NCBI RefSeq assembly: GCF_001499995.1
Contig: NZ_LQIU01000001.1
Coordinates: forward strand, 352,422-416,421
Length of the DNA: 64,000 bases
From: Mycobacterium sp. IS-1496
Lineage (GTDB): Bacteria; Actinomycetota; Actinomycetes; Mycobacteriales; Mycobacteriaceae
Direction of reading: 5' to 3'
The notes beneath the pieces were generated by a model. It ran no database searches and had not been told where the DNA came from. It saw only the letters and a program-made list of their open reading frames with translations. A program made the position numbers and the translations under genes. Below are positions 10,515-18,949 of the stretch, piece after piece; within the stretch, counting starts at the first letter, position 1, and each line of letters starts with the position of its first letter.

Positions 10515-11189
10515 GTGCAAAGCCGTCCGATCAGCCACTCGCGCGAAGAGCATCGCACGCGCAGGCTGGGCGTGATGGGCGGGACGTTCGATCCCATCCA
10601 CCACGGACACCTGGTCGCCGCCAGCGAGGTGGCCGATCTGTTCGAGCTCGACGAGGTCGTGTTCGTGCCGACCGGACAGCCCTGGCAGAAGCACGACCGG
10701 CGGGTCACCGCCCCCGAGGACCGCTACCTGATGACGGTGATCGCCACCGCGTCCAACCCCCGGTTCTCCGTCAGCCGGGTGGACATCGACCGCGGCGGCC
10801 CCACGTACACCAAGGACACGCTGCGCGATCTGCACGAGCTCAACCCCGACGCCGAGCTGTTCTTCATCACCGGCGCCGACGCGCTGGCCTCGATTCTGTC
10901 GTGGCAGAACTGGGAGGAGATGTTCTCGATCGCCCGGTTCGTCGGGGTCAGCCGACCCGGTTACGAGCTGGACGGCAAGCACATCGCGGCAGCCATGCGG
11001 GAACTTCCCGATGACGCGCTGTCGTTGGTGGAGGTGCCCGCGTTGGCGATCTCGTCGAGCGACTGCCGCAAGCGCGCCGTCGAAGCGCGGCCGATCTGGT
11101 ACCTGGTGCCCGACGGGGTGGTGCAGTACGTGACCAAACGCAGGCTCTACCTTCCCGAACCTTCTCCAGAGTTGAGGACATCCGAATGA
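10515..11189 (+). CDS. nadD: Nicotinate-nucleotide adenylyltransferase
   Basis: NadD transfers AMP from ATP to nicotinate mononucleotide, making deamido-NAD, the substrate of NadE at the start of this window. The nucleotidyltransferase motif [10 protein letters not shown] and the C-terminal ISSSDCRKR motif are present, with [14 protein letters not shown] between them. A GTG at 10515 is chosen, giving 224 residues with a short N-terminal extension before [12 protein letters not shown]. The internal ATG in GVMGGTF would remove the first beta-strand. It overlaps rsfS by four bases. The 142 bases before it, after the VWA gene, contain no gene that I can support. Confidence 0.94.
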   Translation: MQSRPISHSREEHRTRRLGVMGGTFDPIHHGHLVAASEVADLFELDEVVFVPTGQPWQKHDRRVTAPEDRYLMTVIATASNPRFSVSRVDIDRGGPTYTKDTLRDLHELNPDAELFFITGADALASILSWQNWEEMFSIARFVGVSRPGYELDGKHIAAAMRELPDDALSLVEVPALAISSSDCRKRAVEARPIWYLVPDGVVQYVTKRRLYLPEPSPELRTSE

Positions 11190-11554
11190 CCGCCTCCGAC
11201 GAAGCCATCCAGATGGCGACGGTCGCCGCCCGCGCGGCGTCGTCGAAACTCGCCGACGACGTCGTCGTCATCGACGTCTCCGGCCAGCTCGTCATCACCG
11301 ACTGCTTCGTCATCGCCTCGGCGAGCAACGAGCGCCAGGTGAACGCCATCGTCGACGAGGTGGAGGAGAAGATGCGGCTGGCCGGGCACAAGCCGGCCCG
11401 TCGGGAAGGCACCCGCGAGGGACGGTGGACCCTGCTCGACTACGTCGACATCGTCGTCCACATCCAGCATCAGGACGAGCGCAACTTCTACGCGCTGGAC
11501 CGGTTGTGGCGCGACTGCCCGACCGTCCCGGTCGATCTGGACGGCCACGCGTGA
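11186..11554 (+). CDS. rsfS: Ribosomal silencing factor RsfS
   Basis: RsfS (RsfA/Iojap) binds ribosomal protein uL14 and blocks subunit joining under starvation. The 122-residue protein has the family core [25 protein letters not shown] (seen as [15 protein letters not shown]) and the C-terminal [14 protein letters not shown] segment. Its ATG overlaps the nadD stop (ATGA), and its own stop overlaps the GTG of the next gene (GTGA). NadD-RsfS is a widely conserved gene pair. Confidence 0.96.
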   Translation: MTASDEAIQMATVAARAASSKLADDVVVIDVSGQLVITDCFVIASASNERQVNAIVDEVEEKMRLAGHKPARREGTREGRWTLLDYVDIVVHIQHQDERNFYALDRLWRDCPTVPVDLDGHA

Positions 11555-12231
11555 GGGTGCGCCGCCTGGTGCTGCTGCGGCACGGCCAGACCGAGTTCAA
11601 CGCGGGCAGGCGCATGCAGGGCCAGCTCGACACCGAGCTCTCGGAGCTGGGGCGGGAGCAGGCGGTCGTGGCCGCCGAGGCGCTGGCCAAACGTCAGCCG
11701 CTGCTCATCGTGTCCTCGGATCTGCGGCGCGCGCTGGACACGGCCGTCGCGCTCGGTGAACGCTCCGGGCTGCCGGTGTCGGTCGACACCCGGCTGCGGG
11801 AGACGCATCTGGGTGACTGGCAGGGGATGACCCATGTCGAGGTCGACGCCGTCGCGCCGGGCGCCCGGCTGGCCTGGCGAGAGGACGCGAGGTGGGCGCC
11901 GCACGGCGGGGAGAGTCGGGTCGACGTGGCGGCCCGCAGCCGTCCGTTGGTGGCCGAACTCGTTGCCGGACAACCTGAGTGGGGTTCTGAATCGGACGGT
12001 CACGAGCCCGACCGGCCGGTCGTGCTGGTGGCCCACGGCGGTCTCATCGCCGCGCTGACCGCGGATCTGCTCGGGCTGCCGGTGGACAACTGGCCGGTGC
12101 TCGGCGGCATGGGCAACGCCAGTTGGGTGCAGCTGTCGGGGCACTCACACCCCGACGCGGGACTCGACGACATCCGCTGGCGGCTCGACGTGTGGAACGC
12201 CTCGGCGCAGGTCGGCCATGACGTCCTCTGA
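11551..12231 (+). CDS. gpgP: Glucosyl-3-phosphoglycerate phosphatase (histidine phosphatase fold)
   Basis: GpgP removes phosphate from glucosyl-3-phosphoglycerate to give glucosylglycerate, an early step in methylglucose lipopolysaccharide (MGLP) synthesis. The 226-residue protein is a histidine phosphatase: [10 protein letters not shown] holds the phospho-histidine, [10 protein letters not shown] the acid Glu, and VAHGG the second His. It is the positional homologue of M. tuberculosis Rv2419c (once called gpm2), for which this activity has been shown. A GTG start at 11551 overlaps the rsfS stop. The downstream octT start overlaps its end by 14 bases, so the genes are translationally coupled. 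Confidence 0.88.
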   Translation: MRVRRLVLLRHGQTEFNAGRRMQGQLDTELSELGREQAVVAAEALAKRQPLLIVSSDLRRALDTAVALGERSGLPVSVDTRLRETHLGDWQGMTHVEVDAVAPGARLAWREDARWAPHGGESRVDVAARSRPLVAELVAGQPEWGSESDGHEPDRPVVLVAHGGLIAALTADLLGLPVDNWPVLGGMGNASWVQLSGHSHPDAGLDDIRWRLDVWNASAQVGHDVL

Positions 12232-12967
12232 GCCCGACCCCGCCCGCCGGACGCTGCTGGTGTTCGCCGATTCGCTGGCCTACTACGGCCCGACCGGCGG
12301 TCTGCCGTCCGACGACCCTCGAATCTGGCCCAATCTCGTTGCGAGCGAACTCGGTTGGGATCTCGAATTGATCGGCCGCATCGGCTGGACGTGCCGCGAC
12401 GTGTGGTGGGCGGCGACCCAGGATCCACGGGCGTGGGCGGCGCTGCCGCGCGCCGGTGCGGTCGTCTTCGCCACCGGCGGCATGGATTCGCTGCCTTCGC
12501 CGCTGCCCACCGCGTTGCGGGAGCTGATCCGTTACGTCCGGCCGCCGTGGTTGCGCCGGTGGGTGCGCGACGGTTACGGCTGGGTCCAACCGAGGCTGTC
12601 GCCGGTCGCCCGGGCCGCGCTGCCGCCGCACCTGAGCGCGGAGTACCTCGAGATGACCCGGGGCGCCATCGACTTCAACCGCCCCGGCATCCCGATCGTC
12701 GCGTCGCTGCCCTCGGTGCACATCGCCGAGACCTATGGCCGAGCGCATCACGGCCGGGCAGGCACGGTGCGGGCTCTCACCGAATGGGCCGCGCAGCACG
12801 ATGTCCCGCTCGTCGACCTCAAGGCCGCCGTCGCCGAACAGGTCCTCGGCGGGCGCGGAAACCCCGACGGCATCCACTGGAACTTCGAGGCGCATCAGGC
12901 GGTGGCCGAGCTGATGCTCAAGGCGCTCGCCGAAGCCGGTGTGCCCCAACCCGTCCCGGGGGAGTGA
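12218..12967 (+). CDS. octT: Diglucosylglycerate octanoyltransferase (SGNH-like)
   Basis: OctT adds an octanoyl group to diglucosylglycerate during MGLP synthesis; the M. tuberculosis homologue Rv2418c has this assigned role. The 249-residue protein looks like an SGNH/GDSL enzyme: the candidate nucleophile Ser is in [10 protein letters not shown] near residue 19, and the Asp-x-x-His end motif is in NPDGIHWN. The [11 protein letters not shown] segment fits the second conserved block. It lies directly downstream of gpgP with a 14-base overlap, which supports a shared MGLP pathway. Confidence 0.85.
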   Translation: MTSSEPDPARRTLLVFADSLAYYGPTGGLPSDDPRIWPNLVASELGWDLELIGRIGWTCRDVWWAATQDPRAWAALPRAGAVVFATGGMDSLPSPLPTALRELIRYVRPPWLRRWVRDGYGWVQPRLSPVARAALPPHLSAEYLEMTRGAIDFNRPGIPIVASLPSVHIAETYGRAHHGRAGTVRALTEWAAQHDVPLVDLKAAVAEQVLGGRGNPDGIHWNFEAHQAVAELMLKALAEAGVPQPVPGE

Positions 12968-12970
12968 CGG

Positions 12971-13807
12971 ATGGCGGTCGTGGTGGTCACCGACGCCTCG
13001 TCCCGGTTGCCGGTCGAGGACTTGCAGCGCTGGAACATCCGGCAGGTGCCTCTGCACGTTCTGGTCGACGAGCACGATCTGCGTGACGGCGTCGATGTCA
13101 TCCCGAACGACATCCACGAGCGCCCGCACGTGACGACCTCCGGTGCCACACCGGGCGAACTCGGCAAGGCCTACCGGCGGGCGCTGGCCGACAGCGGCGG
13201 TGACGGTGTGGTCGCGGTCCATCTCTCGGCGGCCCTGTCAAGCACCTTCAGCTCCGCGGTGGCCGCGGCTCGCGAATTCGGATCGGCTGTGCGGGTGGTG
13301 AACTCGCGGTCGGCCGCGATGGGGGTCGGCTTCGTCGCGACCGCGGCGGCGCGTTGCGCGGCCGCGGGTGGTGATCTCGACACCGTCGAGGCGGTCGCAC
13401 GGTCGGCGGTCCCGCGGGGTTCGGCGTTCATCGTGGTGCACCGGCTCGACAATCTGCGGCGCAGCGGCCGGATCGGCGCGACGTCGTCGTGGTTGGGAAC
13501 GGCGCTGTCGCTGAAACCGCTGCTGCGGATCGACGTCGACGGCCGGCTCGAACTCGCCCAGCGCATCAGGACCGCGTCGAAGGCGCACGCCGCACTGGTC
13601 GACCAGGTGGCCGAGGTCGTCGGGGACCGCCGCGCGGCCGTGGCGGTGCACCACGTCGACAACCACGACGCCGCCGACGCCGTCGGCGCGGCACTGACCG
13701 AGCGGCTGCCGCAGATCGAGACGCTCACGGTCACCGATATGGGGCCGGTGCTGGCGATCCACCTCGGCGCCGGCGCGGTCGGGGTCTGCGTCTGCCTCTC
13801 GGACTGA
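12971..13807 (+). CDS. DegV-family fatty-acid-binding protein
   Basis: DegV proteins bind a single fatty acid and, in Firmicutes (FakB), present it to a fatty acid kinase. The 278-residue protein begins VVVVTDASSRLP and contains HVTTSGATPGEL, then VHLSAALSSTFSSA and the RLDNLRRSGRIGATS segment typical of the family. It starts 3 bases after octT and ends the nadD operon. No FakA-like kinase is seen in the window, so its partner is unknown. It corresponds to Rv2417c. Confidence 0.9.
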   Translation: MAVVVVTDASSRLPVEDLQRWNIRQVPLHVLVDEHDLRDGVDVIPNDIHERPHVTTSGATPGELGKAYRRALADSGGDGVVAVHLSAALSSTFSSAVAAAREFGSAVRVVNSRSAAMGVGFVATAAARCAAAGGDLDTVEAVARSAVPRGSAFIVVHRLDNLRRSGRIGATSSWLGTALSLKPLLRIDVDGRLELAQRIRTASKAHAALVDQVAEVVGDRRAAVAVHHVDNHDAADAVGAALTERLPQIETLTVTDMGPVLAIHLGAGAVGVCVCLSD

Positions 13808-13817
13808 ACTCCCGCGG

Positions 13818-13882
13818 GCGCCGACACTACGGAACCTGACGGATTCACCCGCATGTCGAATCAACAACCGTCGTCTCGACGA
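13818..13882. repeat. Intergenic 65-base palindromic repeat, copy 1
   Basis: This 65-base element aligns without gaps to the element at 15320-15384. The first 17 bases are identical (GCGCCGACACTACGGAA), and TTCACCCGC in the middle and CCGT/GTCTCG near the end are shared; about 47 of 65 positions match. The ends form an imperfect inverted repeat, weaker in this copy. It lies 10 bases after the degV stop and just before the arsR promoter. Confidence 0.7.
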
Positions 13883-13890
13883 GCGGTCCG

Positions 13891-13926
13891 GTAAGTGGTA
13901 ACTTACGGTTCGTGGCCACTTACCAC
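13891..13926. promoter_or_regulatory. Candidate ArsR-type operator overlapping the arsR start
   Basis: GTAAGT and ACTTAC form a 6-base inverted repeat around GGTA (13891-13906). CCACTTAC (13916-13923) repeats the complement of GTAAGTGG (13891-13898). The cluster spans the GTG start of the ArsR gene. Repressors of this family usually bind such symmetric sites at their own promoters, so autoregulation is inferred. Confidence 0.5.
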
Positions 13927-14226
13927 GGCGCCTGGGAGGCGATGGCCGATAGGACCCGGCGCACCATCGTCGAACGGCTCGCGCGCGGCCCGTGTGCGGT
14001 CGGGGAACTGGCTCGGGATCTGCCCGTCAGCCGGCCGGCGGTCTCACAGCACCTCAAAGTGCTCAAGCGGGCCGGGCTCGTCCACGACCGGGCGGACGGT
14101 ACGCGACGCGTGTACCAGCTGGACCCCTCCGGGCTGGCGGGCATGCGCGCCGACCTCGACCGGTTCTGGACGCAGGCGCTGGCCGGTTTCAAGGAGATCG
14201 CCGAACGGCGGGAAGGAGACGATTGA
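13912..14226 (+). CDS. ArsR-family winged-helix transcriptional regulator
   Basis: This 104-residue regulator has a winged helix-turn-helix (ELARDLPVSRPAVSQHLKVL) and a wing segment DGTRRVYQLDP. No metal-binding ELCVCDL-type cysteine motif is present, so it is not a typical metal sensor. It resembles the ArsR subgroup encoded with SRPBCC proteins. The GTG at 13912 lies within a palindromic region and gives a full domain. Its stop overlaps the SRPBCC start by one base. It probably represses this three-gene operon. Confidence 0.9.
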   Translation: MATYHGAWEAMADRTRRTIVERLARGPCAVGELARDLPVSRPAVSQHLKVLKRAGLVHDRADGTRRVYQLDPSGLAGMRADLDRFWTQALAGFKEIAERREGDD

Positions 14227-14699
14227 TGAGACCCTTGCAGCGCAACACCATTCGCCACGAAGTGACAGTCGAGGCCCCGCTGGCGCACGCCTTCCGGGTG
14301 TTCACCGAGCGGTTCGGTGACTTCAAACCGCGTGAGCACAATCTGCTCGCCGTGCCGATCGCCGAGACGGTGTTCGAGCCGCACGTGGGCGGCCATATCT
14401 ACGACCGCGGCGTCGACGGCAGCGAGTGTCGGTGGGCCCGCGTCGTGGCCTACGAGCCGCCGAACCGCGTGGTGTTCACGTGGGACATCGGCCCGAGCTG
14501 GCAACTGGAGACCGATCCCCGACGGGCCAGCGATGTGGAGGTGCGGTTCATCCCCGTGACCGCCCAGCGCACGCGTGTCGTGCTGGAACACCGTCACCTC
14601 GACCGGCACGGCGACGGCTGGGAATCCGTCGCCAGGGGTGTCGACGGCGACGCCGGCTGGCCGCTGTACCTCCAGCGGTACGAAGGCCTGCTGACATGA
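14226..14699 (+). CDS. SRPBCC/AHSA1-like ligand-binding domain protein
   Basis: The 157-residue protein has the START/Bet v1-like AHSA1 pattern: HEVTVEAPLAHAFRVFTERF, a central RVVAYEPPNRVVFTWDIGP and a C-terminal GWPLYLQRYEGLL helix. These proteins bind hydrophobic ligands and are common partners of ArsR regulators. It overlaps arsR by one base and the next gene by four, so the three are one operon. The ligand is unknown. Confidence 0.85.
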   Translation: MRPLQRNTIRHEVTVEAPLAHAFRVFTERFGDFKPREHNLLAVPIAETVFEPHVGGHIYDRGVDGSECRWARVVAYEPPNRVVFTWDIGPSWQLETDPRRASDVEVRFIPVTAQRTRVVLEHRHLDRHGDGWESVARGVDGDAGWPLYLQRYEGLLT

Positions 14700-15319
14700 C
14701 GGCACCACCCTCGCTCTGCGCGCTCACCCACGCCGAGCGGGCCGACCTCGCCGACTTCCTGGCCACCCTGACGCCCGAGCAATGGCACGCACCGAGCCTG
14801 TGTACCGCGTGGACGGTCAAAGACGTTGTCGCCCACGTCGTCTCCTACGAGGAGCTGGGCGTCGCCGGATTCCTCGGTCGGTTGGCGAAGGGCCGGATCG
14901 CCCACGCCAACCAGGTCGGGGTCGACGAGTTCGCCCATCTGACCGAGTCGGAGCTGGTGGACTACCTCAACCGTCACCTCGACCCTTCGGGGCTGACGGC
15001 GCGGTTGGGCGGGATGATCGGCTTCGTCGACGGCACCATCCATCACCAGGACATCCGTCGTGCGCTGAACCGGCCGCGCACCGTACCGGCCGAGCGGCTG
15101 TCGCGGGTCCTGCCGCTGCTGCCCGGCAACCCCAGGCTGGGCGTGGGCCGGCGCATCCGGGGTCTGCGACTACGAGCCACCGACGTCGACTGGACGCACG
15201 GCGACGGGCCCGAGGTGGCGGGTCCCGGGGAGGCTCTGATGATGGCGATGGCGGGCCGCCCGGCCGCGCTCGCCGACCTCACCGGACCGGGTAAACCGCT
15301 TCTGGCGCAGCGGCTCTGA
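14696..15319 (+). CDS. Maleylpyruvate isomerase N-domain (DinB-like) family protein
   Basis: The 207-residue protein opens with LTPEQWHAPSLCTAWTVKDVVAHV, seen here as WHAPSLCTAWTV and DVVAHV, the metal-binding helix of the mycothiol-dependent maleylpyruvate isomerase superfamily, with His77-like residues in the later TIHHQDIRR segment. Such proteins catalyse thiol-dependent reactions or bind metal. The ATG overlaps the SRPBCC stop (ATGA). A detoxification role for the operon is only a guess from the families. Confidence 0.8.
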   Translation: MTAPPSLCALTHAERADLADFLATLTPEQWHAPSLCTAWTVKDVVAHVVSYEELGVAGFLGRLAKGRIAHANQVGVDEFAHLTESELVDYLNRHLDPSGLTARLGGMIGFVDGTIHHQDIRRALNRPRTVPAERLSRVLPLLPGNPRLGVGRRIRGLRLRATDVDWTHGDGPEVAGPGEALMMAMAGRPAALADLTGPGKPLLAQRL

Positions 15320-15384
15320 GCGCCGACACTACGGAAGTCGACCGCTTCACCCGCGATCGGCTTCAGCAACCGTAGTCTCGGCGC
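15320..15384. repeat. Intergenic 65-base palindromic repeat, copy 2
   Basis: The left arm GCGCCGACACTACGG (15320-15334) and right arm CCGTAGTCTCGGCGC (15370-15384) are inverted repeats with a single mismatch. The loop shares TTCACCCGC with copy 1 at 13818-13882. The element begins at the last base of the preceding stop codon and lies between two convergent genes, so it could also end transcription. Confidence 0.75.
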
Positions 15385-15390
15385 ACGTGG

Positions 15391-16446
15391 TCAGGCGATC
15401 CGGCCGGTGACCGGCGGCAGATCCTTGAGCGTCACGATGCCCGGCGGCGCGGCGACCACGGCCGGCACCGCGTTGGTCACCGGCATCGCGGTGTAGATCA
15501 TCCCGAGGCCCATGAAGCCGGGTTCGGTCCAGTCGCGCGGCGGCAGGCAGTGCAGCACCGTGCGCATGTTCGGCAGCCCGAACACCTGGATGACATGACC
15601 GTGCTCGAGCGGTTTGGGCGGCGTGACGTGATCGCCCATGATCCAGTTGAATCCGACGCTGACGACGTTGCGGTCGCCCACCCAGCCGCGGTGGTAGCCG
15701 TACACCCCGGCGACGGTGCCGGCCGGGATCTGCATAGGGCCGAGGTCGGTGTCGCCTGTGGCGGTGCTGAACTCGACGTCGAAGGTGATGCGGTCGAGCG
15801 TGGCGCCGATCGCGTCGGCCATCATCGCCGCCGACTCGGCGAACACCTCACTCTCCCGGCGGACGCTCTCGGCCAGCCCCGGGGTATCGGGGTCCTGGGA
15901 GAAACCCATCGCCGTCTGCGTGCCCGCCGACTCGTAGGTCGAGCAGTCCACCGACTCGGTGATACGGATCTCGTCGACGCGTTCGCAGGCGCCGGACAGG
16001 ACCATGCCGACCATGTTCGTCATCCCGGGGTGGGCGCCGCTGCCGAAGATCGTCGAACCGCCTGCGGCACAGGCCTTCCGGATTCGGTCGAGATCCTCCG
16101 GTGACTGCTTGCCCCCGGTGATCCAGGCGGCGCTGGAGCACACGTTGATCCCGGCCTCGAGCAGGCGGGTCAGCTCGTCGACGTCCGGCCAGAGCGGGTT
16201 GTAACAGCAGGCGTCCGGCCGCAGTGCGATCAACGCGTCGATGTCATTGGTGGCGGCGACGCCGGTCGGGTCCGGCCGGCCCGCGAGTTCGGCGGCGTCC
16301 ACCCCGACCTTGTCGGCGCCGTGCGCGTAGACGCCGACCAGTTCCATGTCGTCCCGGCCGATGATGGCGTGCAACGATCGCCTGCCGATGTTCCCGGTGG
16401 TCCACTGGATCACGCGCAGGGGTCGTCCGGTGGTCGGTGGGGTCAT
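15391..16446 (-). CDS. NAD(P)-dependent dehydrogenase of the diaminopentanoate/dihydrodipicolinate reductase-like family
   Basis: The 351-residue protein has an N-terminal Rossmann fold, VIQWTTGNIGRRSLHAI at residues 12-28, and the later blocks INVCSSAAWITG and GSGAHPGMTN seen in the family that includes 2,4-diaminopentanoate dehydrogenase. Mycobacteria encode many such proteins with unknown substrates. The ATG at 16446 is supported by the glycine-rich loop falling at the right distance. A GGAGG-like purine stretch (reverse of cgcgcctcctc) precedes it. In M. tuberculosis the eis gene occupies this part of the synteny; it is not present here. Confidence 0.8.
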   Translation of the reverse strand: MTPPTTGRPLRVIQWTTGNIGRRSLHAIIGRDDMELVGVYAHGADKVGVDAAELAGRPDPTGVAATNDIDALIALRPDACCYNPLWPDVDELTRLLEAGINVCSSAAWITGGKQSPEDLDRIRKACAAGGSTIFGSGAHPGMTNMVGMVLSGACERVDEIRITESVDCSTYESAGTQTAMGFSQDPDTPGLAESVRRESEVFAESAAMMADAIGATLDRITFDVEFSTATGDTDLGPMQIPAGTVAGVYGYHRGWVGDRNVVSVGFNWIMGDHVTPPKPLEHGHVIQVFGLPNMRTVLHCLPPRDWTEPGFMGLGMIYTAMPVTNAVPAVVAAPPGIVTLKDLPPVTGRIA

Positions 16447-16592
16447 CTCAGCGCGCCTCCTCGTCGAGCCTGCATTCGCGTCTAGACCCTAGGGGTTGGA
16501 CGCCATCCACAGCGCCGTGTTCATCCACAAGGGTGCCTACTCGGGCGCCGCGCGCGGTCGCTGCGACGGACGGCGTCCCTACCGTCGGGCGC

Positions 16593-17396
16593 ATGCGGAC
16601 CGAAGAGCCGGCCGAGCGGCTGCACCGCCGACTCGGCGCCGAAGAGGAGCCCGACCACGACGAGGCGCGGCCGGACACCGCCCTGTCCCGGTGGCTGCCC
16701 GACGCGGCCACGCCGGCGGGGGGGGGGGGGGTGGCGGCGGTGCGCGCGGACCCCGGTCGCGCCGGTGTGGCCGGGCTCGCCGTCGTGGGCGTCATCGCCG
16801 TGCTGGTCACGGTTTTCACCCTGTGGCGCGACGATCCGCCGCCGGTGGTCGCGGCGAAACTGCCCGACGTCGAGATGGTGTCGTCGGCGTCGCCCAAACC
16901 CGCCCCGGACCAGCCGGTGATCGTCAGCGTCGTCGGGCTGGTCCGCAGGCCGGGGCTGGTGACGCTCGCGCCGGGCGCCCGGATCGCCGACGCGCTGGAG
17001 GCCGCCGGGGGAGCGGTCGACGGCGCCGACCTGATCGGGCTGAACATGGCACGCCGGCTCAGCGACGGCGAACAGATCATCGTCGGGATCGCCCCCGCGC
17101 CCGGACAGCCCGCCACCATGGGCAGTTCGACCAGCGGAGCGGCTGACGGTGCGGCGGCGGCTCCGTCCGGCACCGTGCCCGCCGAACCGACCAGGGCCGC
17201 GGGTGAGCCGGTCAACCTCAACACCGCGACCGTCGAGCAACTCGACACGCTGCCGGGCGTCGGGCCGGTCACCGCGGCGGCGATCGTCGCCTGGCGGGAC
17301 GCCAACGGCGCGTTCACCAGCGTCGACCAACTCGGCGAGGTGGACGGCATCGGCCCGGCGCGGCTGGCCAAACTTCGTGACCTGGTCCATGTGTGA
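16593..17396 (+). CDS. comEA: ComEA-like helix-hairpin-helix DNA-binding membrane protein
   Basis: ComEA binds incoming DNA at the outer face of the membrane in competent bacteria. This 267-residue protein has a charged cytoplasmic N-terminus, one membrane helix (about residues 57-78), an SLBB domain (about 109-165) beginning VIVSVVGLVRRPG, an Ala/Gly/Pro linker, and a C-terminal double helix-hairpin-helix (206-265) with LNTATVEQLDTLPGVGP and DGIGPARLAKLR. The ATG at 16593 is chosen because earlier in-frame codons give low-complexity sequence. A 14-base run of G encodes part of the segment before the membrane helix. Its GTGTGA end overlaps comEC. It matches Rv2415c. Confidence 0.9.
   Translation: MRTEEPAERLHRRLGAEEEPDHDEARPDTALSRWLPDAATPAGGGGVAAVRADPGRAGVAGLAVVGVIAVLVTVFTLWRDDPPPVVAAKLPDVEMVSSASPKPAPDQPVIVSVVGLVRRPGLVTLAPGARIADALEAAGGAVDGADLIGLNMARRLSDGEQIIVGIAPAPGQPATMGSSTSGAADGAAAAPSGTVPAEPTRAAGEPVNLNTATVEQLDTLPGVGPVTAAAIVAWRDANGAFTSVDQLGEVDGIGPARLAKLRDLVHV
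16718..16731. repeat. 14-base homopolymeric G tract inside comEA
   Basis: The run of 14 G occupies codons about 42-46 of comEA and encodes the Gly run before the membrane helix. The reading frame stays open across it with this count. Loss or gain of one base would remove the SLBB and helix-hairpin-helix domains. Confidence 0.9.
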
Positions 17397-18937
17397 GCGA
17401 CGAGGCGGCGCCGGTCGACCTACGCCTGGTACCGGCGGCGTCGACCGGCTGGGCGGTGACCGCGGCCGGGATCCAGTGGGGCGTCACCGCTGCGGTGCTC
17501 GTGCTGCTCGGCGGGATCGCCGCGACGGCCGCGGCAGCGGTGTGGAGCGGCGGCGCGGGGACGGCCACCGCGGCGATGCGGTCGGCGGCGGCCGCGCTTG
17601 CGGCCGTCGCGGTCGTGGGTGGTGGGTTCGCCGTCGCGGTGGCCGCGCGGGCCGACCAGGTGCGCCACCACCCGATCGTGGCGCTCTACGGGTCGACGGT
17701 GTCGGTGACGCTCACCCCCGGCGACAGCCCGCGACCGCTCGGCGGTGGGCGCCTGATGTTCCGGGCCGTCCTGCACGAGGTGAACGGCAGGCCCACCTCG
17801 GGCCGGGTGGTGGTCTTCGCCTCGGCGCACGGCTTCTCGGACGTGAGCGCGGGCCGCCCGGCGGCGTTTCGCGCCAGGATCGGCAGACCGACGCGGCGGG
17901 ACCTCACCGTTGCCGTGCTCTCGGCGACGGGGGACGCGGAAGTGGGGACGGCCGCACCGGCGCACCGGATGGCACAGCACATCCGCACCGGGTTCGCCGA
18001 CGCCGCGCGCGGGGTGCTGCCGGTCGATCAGGCGGCGATGCTGCCCGCACTGGTGCTCGGGGATACCGCGGCGGTACCGCCGGACACCACTGCGGATTTC
18101 CGCGCCGCCGGGCTGACCCATCTGACGGCGGTGTCGGGTGCGAACGTGACGATCGTCTGTGGCGCGGTGCTGCTCAGCGCGGCGTTGATCGGGCCGCGGG
18201 CGGCGGTCGCGCTGGCCGGGCTGGCGCTGATCGCGTTCGTCGTGGTCGTGCAGCCGTCGGCGAGCGTGTTGCGTGCCGCGGTGATGGGGGCGATCACCCT
18301 GCTCGCGATGGTCACGCACCGGCGCAGGCAGGCGATCCCGGCGCTGGCGGCGAGCGTGCTGCTACTCCTGGTCGCCGCGCCGGAACTGGCCGTGGATGCG
18401 GGCTTCGCGCTGTCGGTGGCGGCGACGGCCGGTCTGGTGGTGATCGCGCCGGTGTGGTCGCGGCGACTGACCGGGCGGGGGTGGCCCAAACCGCTCGCCG
18501 ATGCCGTGGGCGTCGCGATGGCCGCCCAGCTCGTCACCGCGCCGCTGGTGGCGGGCATCTCGGGCCGCGTCAGCCTGGTGTCGGTGCTGGCGAATGTGGC
18601 TGTGGCGCCGGTTATTCCACCCATCACGGTGATCGGCTCCGCCGCGGCAGGGCTGTGTTCGCTGTGGCCGGCGGGCGCCGGGCTGCTGATCCGGTTCACC
18701 GGACCGCAGCTGTGGTGGCTGCTGCGGGTGGCCCGATGGGCGGCGTCGGTGCCCGGCGCGTCGGTGCCGGTGCCGTCCGGTTGGGCCGGTGTCGGGCTGG
18801 TGGCGGTGGGCGGGATCGCGCTCGTCGTGCTGTGGCGGTGGCGGTGGGGGCGAAGGGCCGCCGCGGCGGCGGCGCTGTGTCTGGTGGCGTGGTCGCTGTC
18901 CGGCCACGCCGCGCTCGGCAGTGTCGGCGGCGCGTGA
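17393..18937 (+). CDS. comEC: ComEC/Rec2-type competence channel protein, lacking the metallo-beta-lactamase domain
   Basis: ComEC forms the inner-membrane channel for single-stranded DNA uptake. The 514-residue protein has the N-terminal OB-like region (DSPRPLGGGRLMFRAVLHEV) and a long polytopic Competence domain, with the hallmark LTHLTAVSGANVTIV near residue 240 and many membrane helices. The usual C-terminal metallo-beta-lactamase nuclease domain (HxHxDH) is missing; the M. tuberculosis homologue Rv2414c has the same short form. A GTG at 17393 overlaps the comEA stop. Whether the pair supports DNA uptake in mycobacteria is unproven. Confidence 0.88.
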   Translation: MSDEAAPVDLRLVPAASTGWAVTAAGIQWGVTAAVLVLLGGIAATAAAAVWSGGAGTATAAMRSAAAALAAVAVVGGGFAVAVAARADQVRHHPIVALYGSTVSVTLTPGDSPRPLGGGRLMFRAVLHEVNGRPTSGRVVVFASAHGFSDVSAGRPAAFRARIGRPTRRDLTVAVLSATGDAEVGTAAPAHRMAQHIRTGFADAARGVLPVDQAAMLPALVLGDTAAVPPDTTADFRAAGLTHLTAVSGANVTIVCGAVLLSAALIGPRAAVALAGLALIAFVVVVQPSASVLRAAVMGAITLLAMVTHRRRQAIPALAASVLLLLVAAPELAVDAGFALSVAATAGLVVIAPVWSRRLTGRGWPKPLADAVGVAMAAQLVTAPLVAGISGRVSLVSVLANVAVAPVIPPITVIGSAAAGLCSLWPAGAGLLIRFTGPQLWWLLRVARWAASVPGASVPVPSGWAGVGLVAVGGIALVVLWRWRWGRRAAAAAALCLVAWSLSGHAALGSVGGA

Positions 18938-18949
18938 CACGATCGTCGG

